Of a stretch of 38,434 nt of DNA, positions 24,542 to 31,179 are shown piece after piece (within the stretch, counting starts at the first letter, position 1; the number at the start of each line of letters is the position of its first letter). Where the stretch lies: contig JBCLBO010000022.1 in NCBI GenBank assembly GCA_038916785.1, positions 1 to 38,434 of the forward strand, read 5' to 3'. Both the position numbers and the translations under genes were made by a program. The notes beneath the pieces were generated by a model. That model was not told where the DNA came from. It saw only the letters and a list, made by a program, of their open reading frames with translations, and searched no databases. This stretch comes from VFKU01 sp038916785. Lineage in GTDB: Bacteria; Hydrogenedentota; Hydrogenedentia; Hydrogenedentales; GCA-2746185.

Positions 24542-26014
24542 TCAATACTTCGAAACAGACGGATCGACTTCATCGGCCCAGCGGAGGATGCCTCCGACCA
24601 TGTTTTTCACATTCGTGAAACCGTTCGCGTAGAGGATGTCTTGCGCTTTCGCGCTGCGCCCGCCCATCTTGCAATGCACGACGATGTCCGCCTCCGGGTC
24701 GAGCTCGCCGATGCGGCTCTCCAACTGCCCGAGCGGGATCAGCTTCGCGCCGTCGATCTTCGCGATCTGCCACTCGTGCGGTTCGCGCACGTCGATCAGC
24801 ACAAAGTCGTCGCCCCGCGCCATGCGGGCTTTGACCTGCGCCGGCGAAATTTCATCCTCGGCGAGGTTCTCTTCCGTCGGTGGCAGATCGGTCTTTGGCA
24901 CTCCGCAGAACTCCTGGTAGTCGATCAGCGCCGTCACGGTCGGGTTCGCGCCGCAGATCGGGCAGCTTGGGTCTTTCTTGAGCTTCAATTCGCGGAACTT
25001 CATGTCTAGCGCGTTGAACAGCAGCAGGCGGCCGATCAGAGGCGTGCCCTGTCCGAGAATTAGCTTCACGGCCTCGTTCGCCTGGATAAGCCCGACGATG
25101 CCCGGCAAAATGCCCAGCACCCCGCCCTCGGCGCAGCTCGGCACCATTCCCGGCGGGGGCGGCTCGGGATACAGGCAGCGGTAGCAAGGCCCGTGTTCCG
25201 CCCAGAACACGCTGGACTGGCCCTCGAAGCGGAAGATGCTGCCATACACATTCGGCTTGCCGAGCAGCACGCAGGCGTCGTTCACCAAATAGCGCGTCGG
25301 GAAGTTGTCCGTGCCATCGATCACGATGTCGTATTTCGCGATGATGTCCATCGCATTTTCCGACGTGAGGCCGGTGTTGTAGGTCTCCACTTCGACGAAG
25401 GGGTTGATGTCGTTGATCGTCTCGCGCGCGGAATCGACCTTGAGCTTGCCGACGTCCTTCGTGCCGTGGATCACCTGGCGTTGCAGATTCGAGAAATCGA
25501 CCACGTCGAAATCCACCAGGCCGAGCTTGCCGATTCCGGCTGCCGAAAGGTAGAGGGCGAGAGGCGAGCCAAGGCCGCCTGCGCCGATGAGCAGGATGCT
25601 GGCAGACTTCAGCTTCTTCTGGCCCTCCATGCCGACTTCCGGCAGGATGAGGTGCCGCGCATAACGCTTGATTTCTTCCGTCGAAAGTTCCGCCTCGCCG
25701 CTCACGAGAGCTCGCTGCGAGATCGGCCGCTCCGTCACCGCGCCGCCCGCCACCGCCGGCACCAGCACCACTTCGTCGCCGTCTTTGCACGGCGTGTCTT
25801 TTAGCGAGGCGCCCTTGATGTGGTCGTCGTTCAGATACACGTTCACGAAGTTGCGCACGTTGCCCGTGTCGTCCAGCAGGTGCGTGCGAAGCTGCGGATA
25901 GCCCGCGATCAGGTTGCGCATCACGTCGCCGAGTTTCTTGCCCTCGACCGCCACGCTGTCCTGGTTGTTCGCGTAGGCCCGCAGGGCCGTCGGCAGCAAC
26001 ACATTCACGCCCAT
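24542..26014 (-). CDS. moeB: sulfur carrier - E1-like adenylyltransferase - rhodanese fusion (MoaD-MoeB-rhodanese)
   Basis: The 490-residue protein has three domains. Residues 1-91 are a MoaD/ThiS carrier ending VPAVAGG, but followed directly by AVTERP, so the Gly-Gly is internal. Residues ~110-370 are the ThiF/MoeB E1 domain: nucleotide loop GAGGLGSPLALYL, RQVIHGTKDVGKLK, DGTDNFPTRYL, zinc cysteines in CYRCLYP and CPICG, and SCAEGGVLGILPG. Residues ~385-490 are rhodanese with the active cysteine in VHCKMGGRS. The E1 adenylates a carrier C-terminus and the rhodanese persulfide supplies sulfur. The internal Gly-Gly means the carrier must be cut free, and the adjacent JAMM protease is the obvious candidate. 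The context (cysteine synthase, JAMM, sulfite reductase) points to cysteine synthesis, not molybdopterin. Confidence 0.93.
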   Translation of the reverse strand: MGVNVLLPTALRAYANNQDSVAVEGKKLGDVMRNLIAGYPQLRTHLLDDTGNVRNFVNVYLNDDHIKGASLKDTPCKDGDEVVLVPAVAGGAVTERPISQRALVSGEAELSTEEIKRYARHLILPEVGMEGQKKLKSASILLIGAGGLGSPLALYLSAAGIGKLGLVDFDVVDFSNLQRQVIHGTKDVGKLKVDSARETINDINPFVEVETYNTGLTSENAMDIIAKYDIVIDGTDNFPTRYLVNDACVLLGKPNVYGSIFRFEGQSSVFWAEHGPCYRCLYPEPPPPGMVPSCAEGGVLGILPGIVGLIQANEAVKLILGQGTPLIGRLLLFNALDMKFRELKLKKDPSCPICGANPTVTALIDYQEFCGVPKTDLPPTEENLAEDEISPAQVKARMARGDDFVLIDVREPHEWQIAKIDGAKLIPLGQLESRIGELDPEADIVVHCKMGGRSAKAQDILYANGFTNVKNMVGGILRWADEVDPSVSKY

Positions 26015-26033
26015 CGTTCCGCTCCTCGCCTCG

Positions 26034-26465
26034 TCAGCCGCCGATCCGGATGTCTTCGGGATCGAACGCGCTGCGGTCTTCTTTGAGTTGCCATGATGTC
26101 ATGTCCACCGCCGCCGTGTCGCGGATCGACACGATAATATGCGAAAAACCCGACCACGCCGCATGATCGACGTCGTACTGCGAAGGCCGCGCCGGCGCAT
26201 TCGGATGCGAATGATAACACCCGATCACGTCCAGGCCTTTGGCCCGCGCCGCCTTGTCCGCGCGGTACGAGGCCTCCGGCGTAATCTCGAAACGGTTGTA
26301 TTGCGCTTCCGTTTCCCGATCGTTTACCACGCGCAACAGCTCAACCACCCTGCGGTCCGCGCCGTTCACTTTGCCGAGGATGAACCCGCAACACTCGTTC
26401 GGGAAAGTCTCCTCGCCGTGCTTCTCGATGGCGGCCTTGTGCTCCGCGCTCAATACAATCGCCAT
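26034..26465 (-). CDS. JAMM/M67 metalloprotease (Mec-like)
   Basis: The 143-residue protein has the complete JAMM zinc site: E24 in NECCGF, H85 and H87 in YHSHPNAP, S95 and D98 in the PSQYD segment. In Mycobacterium tuberculosis the homologous Mec removes newly made cysteine from the CysO carrier; HcyD of Wolinella trims the HcyS carrier. Here it sits three bases after cysteine synthase and 19 bases before the carrier-E1-rhodanese fusion, so it could both release cysteine from the carrier and cut the internal Gly-Gly of the fusion. Its own C-terminus ends in ...RIGG, which may be chance. Confidence 0.93.
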   Translation of the reverse strand: MAIVLSAEHKAAIEKHGEETFPNECCGFILGKVNGADRRVVELLRVVNDRETEAQYNRFEITPEASYRADKAARAKGLDVIGCYHSHPNAPARPSQYDVDHAAWSGFSHIIVSIRDTAAVDMTSWQLKEDRSAFDPEDIRIGG

Positions 26466-26468
26466 CGC

Positions 26469-27440
26469 TCAGGCCTCGTCCCAGAAATCGAAATCGAGAT
26501 ACTTGTGCGCGCTGTCGCTGAGAATCGCCACCACCGTGCCCGACTTCAGCCCGCGCGCCACGTCCAGCGCGCAAACCACCGCCGCGCCCGCCGACATGCC
26601 CACCAGCAGGCCCTCTTCTTTCGCCAGCCGTACGCACATCGCCTGCGCCTCTTCCGTGCGCACCCAGCGGTTCTCGTCGGCCCGAGTCTCGTCGTAAATC
26701 CGCGGCACGATCGAGGTGGGCATGTGCTTGAGCCCTTCGAGCCCGTGCATCGGCCCATCCGGCTGGAAGGATATCAGACGAATCTCCGGCTTTTCTTCCC
26801 GCAAACGCTTGCCCGTGCCCATAAACGTGCCGCTCGTGCCCAGCCCCGCGACGAAGTGCGTGATCTCCCGGCCGGTCTGCTCCAGGATTTCCGGCGCCGT
26901 CGTCGCATAGTGGGCGCGCCAGTTGGCATCATTGCTATATTGATCGGGATAAAAATATTTCTCCGGAGTCTGCGCGTAGATTTCTCTCGCCTTCTCGATC
27001 GCTCCGTCCGACCCGCGCGTCGGATCCGTATAGACCACTTCCGCACCGTAGGACGTAAGGATTCGGCGGCGGATCGAACTCATGTTTTTAGGAACGCAGA
27101 GCTTCACTTTGTATCCCAGCGCCGCGCCGAACATCGCGTAGGCGATCCCGGTATTGCCCGAGGTCGCATCCAGCAGCACCTTGTCCTTCGTCAACCGGCC
27201 GCTCGCCTCGCCGTCCAGGATCATGTTCAGCGCCGGGCGGTCCTTCACCGATCCGCCCGGGTTGTACCACTCCGCCTTGCCAAAAATGCGGACCGGCGCG
27301 ACCTCGGCCGCGATCCCGCGCAGCTCGAGCAGCGGGGTATTGCCCACGCACTGCAGGAGCCGATGGCGTTGATCGACGGCAGGCGTGCCGCGGGCGGCCA
27401 ATATCGGTTCTAGGGGCTTTTCGGTCATATTCGGAGCCAT
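26469..27440 (-). CDS. cysK: cysteine synthase family PLP enzyme
   Basis: The 323-residue fold-type II PLP enzyme has the cofactor lysine in NPGGSVKDR (K66), the phosphate-binding TSGNTGIA loop near 93-100, GLGTSGTFMGTG, and SAGAAV near the C-terminus. It forms cysteine from an activated serine (O-acetyl- or O-phosphoserine) and a sulfur donor. Because the next genes encode a JAMM protease and a carrier-E1 fusion, the donor is probably a carrier thiocarboxylate as for M. tuberculosis CysM, and the amino acid substrate may be O-phosphoserine; both are inference. It heads the sulfur operon. Two starts (27440, 27428) are possible and the AAGG upstream does not decide between them. I found no convincing promoter or riboswitch in the 114 bases before it. 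Confidence 0.92.
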   Translation of the reverse strand: MAPNMTEKPLEPILAARGTPAVDQRHRLLQCVGNTPLLELRGIAAEVAPVRIFGKAEWYNPGGSVKDRPALNMILDGEASGRLTKDKVLLDATSGNTGIAYAMFGAALGYKVKLCVPKNMSSIRRRILTSYGAEVVYTDPTRGSDGAIEKAREIYAQTPEKYFYPDQYSNDANWRAHYATTAPEILEQTGREITHFVAGLGTSGTFMGTGKRLREEKPEIRLISFQPDGPMHGLEGLKHMPTSIVPRIYDETRADENRWVRTEEAQAMCVRLAKEEGLLVGMSAGAAVVCALDVARGLKSGTVVAILSDSAHKYLDFDFWDEA

Positions 27441-27554
27441 ACCTTACAAACAGACTAAGTTTACTCAAGATTCCCGGCGATTGTCCAACACCCTATGCGC
27501 ACGCTCGATCTTAGGGGGATGGAAGCCTGCGCTGGCTCGGGCGGGCCGCCTAAC

Positions 27555-28235
27555 TTACTTTTGGCTCTTGAGATACGCGACAAAGCGCTCGCCGGTCTCG
27601 GTGTATTCAAGGCGGGCGCCGCGGTCTCTGCCGAAGACGCCCAGGAACTTAATGCCGTGCATTTCCTCGCCCTGGCTCAGGCGCTCGTCGAAGTTTTCGC
27701 TGCTGAGCGGAATGTAGATATTCAGAAACGCGATCTTCTGGCCGTTCGCTTCGGGCAGGCCCTTGAGCGTGACTTTCGGCTTGCGCAGCTCGACGAGGGC
27801 CTTCTGGTGCAGGCGCTCGTACTTCTTTGATCCCGGGTGGAATATGGCGAAAGCGTCCGTATAGGTGACCACGTGCTCCCAGTATCCGCCATTTTCGAAT
27901 GCGGATATGCGGTCCTCCAATACCTTCTGGACCTGTTTGAGCGCGATCTGGCCCTCGGGTGTCTTCGATAGGGTCATGTGTTGCTGCTTGAATTGCGCGA
28001 GCGTGGTCGCGCGGATGTTGCCCATCATCCGCGTCCCTGGAGGCGGCAGGGGTTGATCCAGGCTAAGTTCGGTGATGGCGCGCTTGGCGATTTCTTCGGG
28101 CGTAGGCGGCGGCGGCGCATTCGGATCCACGACTTGCTTCGGTTTCGCAGGTTCGCTCGGCCCGCAGCCGGCGAGTAGTCCCGCGGCGGCGATCCCCGCG
28201 AGGGCACAAAAAATTATCGAGAGAGTCCGGTACAT
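27555..28235 (-). CDS. predicted lipoprotein of unknown function
   Basis: The 226-residue protein starts at 28235 after AAGGAGG and has a lipoprotein signal with lipobox LLAGC (C24), followed by a proline-rich linker (DPNAPPPPTPEE). The rest is helical (residues 60-130, including a QFKQQHMTLSKTPEG segment) and then beta-rich. I do not recognise the family. It lies 13 bases after the pseudopilin-like lipoprotein gene, so the two probably work together at the inner face of the outer membrane or in a secretion/pilus apparatus; that is a guess from context. A longer frame upstream lacks a ribosome-binding site and overlaps the neighbour. Confidence 0.8.
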   Translation of the reverse strand: MYRTLSIIFCALAGIAAAGLLAGCGPSEPAKPKQVVDPNAPPPPTPEEIAKRAITELSLDQPLPPPGTRMMGNIRATTLAQFKQQHMTLSKTPEGQIALKQVQKVLEDRISAFENGGYWEHVVTYTDAFAIFHPGSKKYERLHQKALVELRKPKVTLKGLPEANGQKIAFLNIYIPLSSENFDERLSQGEEMHGIKFLGVFGRDRGARLEYTETGERFVAYLKSQK

Positions 28236-28248
28236 CGTCAAAACCTCC

Positions 28249-29007
28249 TTACTGGTCGATCTCGTCCAACGCGCGCTGTTGCTGATTCGAATGCGCATCG
28301 TTCGCGCCCCGCACACCGCGCCGCGCGGCGCCGCCCGCGTTCGACACTCCGGACGTGTTCATGTCGCGCAATTGGTTCTGAATGCCGATACTCGCCGTCG
28401 CCTCGCCCAGCCCGCCCGCGCCGCTACCGGCGCCGACACTTCTCGCGGGCGCCGCCGGCGAGGACCGTTGCAGGTCATTCGGGTGATACACCGCGCCGGA
28501 CAGCGCGTCGTAGATGAACGGGCCGCCCGCGCTCAGCGCCGGCACCTGCTCGATATACACCGGATCCAAATCGTCCAGCGACCTCGGATAGTCGCCGGTG
28601 GACTGCCAATACGCGTAGATCGCGTCTTCGATCCGTTTCAGGTTCTGACCATCTTCCGGGGTAAACGAAATCTGCGCCTGGGCCGGCGCGGCGCTGTCGA
28701 GCAGTGTTCCTGTCGCGGGGTCATAGCCGAAGGGCGAGCCGTCCGCGTGCATCGGCACTCCGGGAAGATAGGCCGGCACCAGCGCGGCGAGCGAGGCGGG
28801 ATACGTGCCCTTCTCCGCCTGATACATGCGAATCGCGTATTCCGCGTCCCGCTTCGCCGTGGATTCCTTGGCGTACCGCAGCGCCTGCGCGGAGGCCTGC
28901 GCGTTCTTGGCCGCGAGTTCGCCCTGAATGGCCGTCGTCGTCAAGACTTCCATCAGGCAGCCGGACATTGCCAAGGGGAGCAGCAACGCGAGCAGTGTCG
29001 ATCTCAT
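28249..29007 (-). CDS. lipoprotein with two pseudopilin-like (GspG-type) repeats
   Basis: The 252-residue protein starts at 29007 with GGAGG eight bases upstream. The signal peptide MRSTLLALLLPLAMSGC gives a lipid-modified C17. Two similar modules follow: AEYAIRMYQAEKGTYPASLAALVPAYL around residues 55-80 and IEDAIYAYWQSTGDYPRSLDDLDPVYI around 125-150. Each resembles the helix plus 'YP.sL..L.p.yl' turn of type II secretion major pseudopilins, but without the prepilin N-terminus. The C-terminus is Ser/Gly/Ala-rich and probably disordered. It may therefore be an anchored pseudopilin-like adaptor. A promoter with TTTACG and TATACT lies just upstream, touching the IS630 remnant. Confidence 0.8.
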   Translation of the reverse strand: MRSTLLALLLPLAMSGCLMEVLTTTAIQGELAAKNAQASAQALRYAKESTAKRDAEYAIRMYQAEKGTYPASLAALVPAYLPGVPMHADGSPFGYDPATGTLLDSAAPAQAQISFTPEDGQNLKRIEDAIYAYWQSTGDYPRSLDDLDPVYIEQVPALSAGGPFIYDALSGAVYHPNDLQRSSPAAPARSVGAGSGAGGLGEATASIGIQNQLRDMNTSGVSNAGGAARRGVRGANDAHSNQQQRALDEIDQ

Positions 29008-29026
29008 GGCACGATCCTCCGTGGAG

Positions 29027-29054
29027 AGTATATCACGGGCCGCAAAGCCGTAAA
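29027..29054 (-). promoter_or_regulatory. promoter of the lipoprotein pair
   Basis: On the minus strand TTTACG (29054-29049) and TATACT (29032-29027) are separated by 16 bases, and the -10 lies 19 bases before the start codon. The -35 abuts the start of the transposase remnant. Confidence 0.5.
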
Positions 29055-29662
29055 TGTTCACGCTGCGGCTGAAAACGAGGGGATGGTCTGCTCCTGAGGC
29101 GCGGCTTTTAAAAAAACTGCGCCGACTGGCAAGACGCCGAGACGTTGAACTATGGAGCCTGGACGAATGCCACTTCCAGCAGCATGGCACCCGGTGCCGG
29201 ATGTGGGTGCCGCCCGAGGTCAAGGACCCCGTAGTGCTCCATGCGCCCACCCGCAAGTCGGTGGCCTGCTTCGGCGCGGTCAGCCTCGCCAGCGGCACAT
29301 TCGTCCGCTCCATGTGCGAGAAGTTCGATGCGCTGACCTTCGAGACGTTCCTCAAGAAGCTGCTACGGCATCGCGCGCGCGGCAAACGCATGGTCGTCGT
29401 GCTGGACAACGCCAAGTACCACCACACCGTACTGCTGAAACCCTTGCTCAGAAAGTACCGCAAGGTACTGAGCTTGCTCTTCTTGCCGCCCTACAGCCCG
29501 CAACTGGCCCCCGTCGAGCGGGTGTGGAAGTTGGCCCGCCGCATGGCAACACACAACCGCTACTTTGCAACCCTGAGCGAGCTGCTCGCCGCGGTCGAAA
29601 CCTGCTTCGACCGTTGGCGAAAACCAAACTCCGGGTTGCGCAGATTATGCGGCATTATTTAA
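29054..29662 (+). pseudogene. IS630-family transposase, truncated (DDE catalytic part only)
   Basis: The 202-residue frame encodes the DDE half of an IS630-type transposase: first Asp in WSLDECHF, second Asp in VVVLDNAKYHH, and the glutamate in FLPPYSPQLAPVERVWK. The N-terminal helix-turn-helix part (often a separate ORF A in two-frame versions) is absent, and the frame begins directly after an in-frame stop near the promoter of the lipoprotein gene. No intact pair of terminal inverted repeats is visible; TATTTAAGACGC at 29656-29667 resembles one IS630 end. It is probably a remnant of an insertion between the lipoprotein and acyl-CoA dehydrogenase genes. If programmed frameshifting from an ORF A were required, that ORF is missing here. 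Confidence 0.82.
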
Positions 29663-29667
29663 GACGC
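29054..29667. mobile_element. IS630 remnant
   Basis: The coding remnant plus one possible terminal end (TATTTAAGACGC) define the minimum extent. The left end is lost at or before 29054, and no target duplication can be recognised. Confidence 0.55.
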
Positions 29668-29672
29668 TATGT

Positions 29673-30839
29673 TTAGTACGACTTCGGCAGGCCCATCACG
29701 TGTTCGCCGATGAAATTGAGAGCCATTTCCTGCGAGACCGGCGCGATCTTGTAGAGCCGGACTTCGCGCCAGAGCCGCTCGATGTGGAACTCGCGGGCGT
29801 AGCCCATCCCCCCGTGGGTTTGCAGCGAAGCGTCGCAGGCTTCGAAACCGGCGTCTGCCGCGCGGACTTTGGCGATGTTGGCCTCGGCGCCGCAGGCGCG
29901 GTCGTGATCGTAGAGCCACGCGCCGTGCAGCACCATGAGCCAGGCGACTTCGAGTTTGCTGTAGGCCTCGGCGAGCGGAAACTGGATGCCCTGGTTCGCG
30001 CCGATCGGCCGGCCGAAGACCACGCGCTCCTTGGCGTAGCGCACGCCGAGATCGAGCGCCGCGCGCCCGATACCGACCGCCTCCGCGGCGACCATGAGCC
30101 GCTCGGGATTGAGCCCGGAGATGAGGTGATAGAAGCCCTGGCCTTCCTGGCCGACGAGGTCGCTTGCGGGCACGCGGACGTTGTCGAGGAAGAGTTCATT
30201 CGAGTCCACCGCCGCGCGGCCGAGTTTTTCGATTTCGCGGATCGTAACGCCGGGCCGCGTGAGATCGACGAGAAAAAGAGACATGCCCATCGTTTTTTTC
30301 TCGCACTGATCGTAGGGCGTCGTCCGCGCGAGGAGCAGCGTGCGGCCCGAGCGTTGCAAATTGCTCGACCAGACTTTCTTGCCGGTGATGAGGTAATCGT
30401 CGCCATCGCGCACGGCGCGCGTGCTGATGCGCGAGGTGTCGGTGCCGGCGTCGGGTTCGGTGATGCTGAAGCCCAGGCTGAGTTCGCCCGCGGCGATTTT
30501 CGGCAGCAGGTCCTTCTTCTGCGCTTCGCTGCCGTATTTGATCACCGGCATCGGCGGGAAGAACGCGAAGTGGACCGGCGACGCGCCCGTGGTGCCACCG
30601 CCCGCGGCGCAGATTTCGTGGAGCACGAGGCAGGCCTCCGTGATGCCCAGGCCCGCGCCGCCGTAGGCCTCGGGGATGACCACGCCGAGCCAGCCGGCGT
30701 CAGCCATCGCCTTGAGGAAGGCGTCGGGGTAGCTCGCCGTCGCGTCCCGCTCGCGCCAGTACTCGAGCCCGAAGCGGTTGCAAAGCACGCGAACTTGCGT
30801 GCGGATGGCCTCGTGTTCCTCGCTGAGATTGAAGTCCAT
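29673..30839 (-). CDS. acyl-CoA dehydrogenase
   Basis: The 388-residue flavoprotein has the full three-part family fold. The N-terminal helical domain opens MDFNLSEEHEAIRTQVR; the middle domain shows GFSITEPDAGTDTS (FAD/substrate loop), the KKVWSSN strand and LFLDNVRVP; the C-terminal helices end with QTHGGMGYAREFHIERLWRE, containing the FAD-contacting GGMGY. It oxidises acyl-CoA thioesters and passes electrons to ETF. The substrate chain length is not evident. The start at 30839 has AAGGA ten bases upstream. No ETF or other beta-oxidation gene is in the window. The gene ends six bases from the IS630 end. Confidence 0.94.
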   Translation of the reverse strand: MDFNLSEEHEAIRTQVRVLCNRFGLEYWRERDATASYPDAFLKAMADAGWLGVVIPEAYGGAGLGITEACLVLHEICAAGGGTTGASPVHFAFFPPMPVIKYGSEAQKKDLLPKIAAGELSLGFSITEPDAGTDTSRISTRAVRDGDDYLITGKKVWSSNLQRSGRTLLLARTTPYDQCEKKTMGMSLFLVDLTRPGVTIREIEKLGRAAVDSNELFLDNVRVPASDLVGQEGQGFYHLISGLNPERLMVAAEAVGIGRAALDLGVRYAKERVVFGRPIGANQGIQFPLAEAYSKLEVAWLMVLHGAWLYDHDRACGAEANIAKVRAADAGFEACDASLQTHGGMGYAREFHIERLWREVRLYKIAPVSQEMALNFIGEHVMGLPKSY

Positions 30840-30928
30840 TTCGTGCGGTTCCTTGGAGAAGAAACCATAGCATACCGATGCCGCTCCGTGGACAGTTGTC
30901 CGATGGCTTGAACGGGAGTGTGGGTTCA

Positions 30929-30990
30929 AACGGCACTGTTAGCTTCCCCCGAAAGGCGATCTTCACGGGGGAAGCTCACATTGCGCCGTT
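30929..30990. repeat. nested inverted repeat upstream of GT2 operon
   Basis: The inner arms AGCTTCCCCC (30941-30950) and GGGGGAAGCT (30967-30976) are perfect 10-bp complements around a 16-base loop. The outer arms AACGGC (30929-30934) and GCCGTT (30985-30990) also pair. No T-run follows. It may be an operator, an RNA structure or a small repeat. Confidence 0.6.
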
Positions 30991-31017
30991 GGACAACAAG
31001 GTGTGGTACAGTATGGT
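30989..31017 (+). promoter_or_regulatory. possible promoter of the polysaccharide operon
   Basis: TTGGAC (30989-30994) and TATGGT (31012-31017) are spaced by exactly 17 bases. The start site would be near 31024, giving a leader of about 155 bases that includes the 31034-31053 hairpin. The -35 overlaps the outer arm of the nested inverted repeat. Confidence 0.38.
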
Positions 31018-31033
31018 GCCGACGCGAAGTGGT

Positions 31034-31053
31034 CCGTCCTGGGGGCAGGACGG
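31034..31053. repeat. hairpin in the GT2 leader
   Basis: CCGTCCTG (31034-31041) and CAGGACGG (31046-31053) form a perfect 8-bp stem with a GGGG loop. The predicted transcript would carry it near its 5' end. Confidence 0.5.
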
Positions 31054-31179
31054 CTGCACTACCACCGCCCGCGTGATCGGCCGTGTGCCCCGTCTTTGCA
31101 ATTCTTTTTTGGGGGAAGTCTTGCGCGTCCGTGCAGTGGATACGTACGTCCACCGCGCGTCGCGCCGGCTAGGTCAGCC

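Larger units (their letters stand above)
30840..31179. other. intergenic region upstream of the polysaccharide operon
   Basis: This 340-base stretch lies between divergent genes and contains no gene I accept. It holds several inverted repeats: a nested hairpin at 30929-30990, a GGGG-loop hairpin at 31034-31053, and TTGAAC/GTTCAA at about 30908-30928. It also has a possible promoter (30989-31017) and a T-rich run at 31099-31109. It is probably a regulated leader of the GT2 operon. I looked for c-di-GMP (GEMM) and other known riboswitch motifs and saw none. Confidence 0.55.

Noticed and set aside
16973..26465. Molybdopterin or thiamine biosynthesis cluster
   Set aside because: Carrier and E1 genes are shared with those pathways, but no moaA/moaC/moaE or thiG/thiC is present, while cysteine synthase, JAMM and sulfite reductase are.
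27441..27554. Promoter or riboswitch before cysteine synthase
   Set aside because: A TTGGAC with AGTAAA at 17 bases is the best pair and is too poor to list; no S-box or cobalamin motif seen.
31003..31179. Longer N-terminus for the GT2 synthase
   Set aside because: The 59 extra residues are low-complexity, unlike any GT2, and would cover the hairpin; ATG 31180 gives the usual N-terminus.
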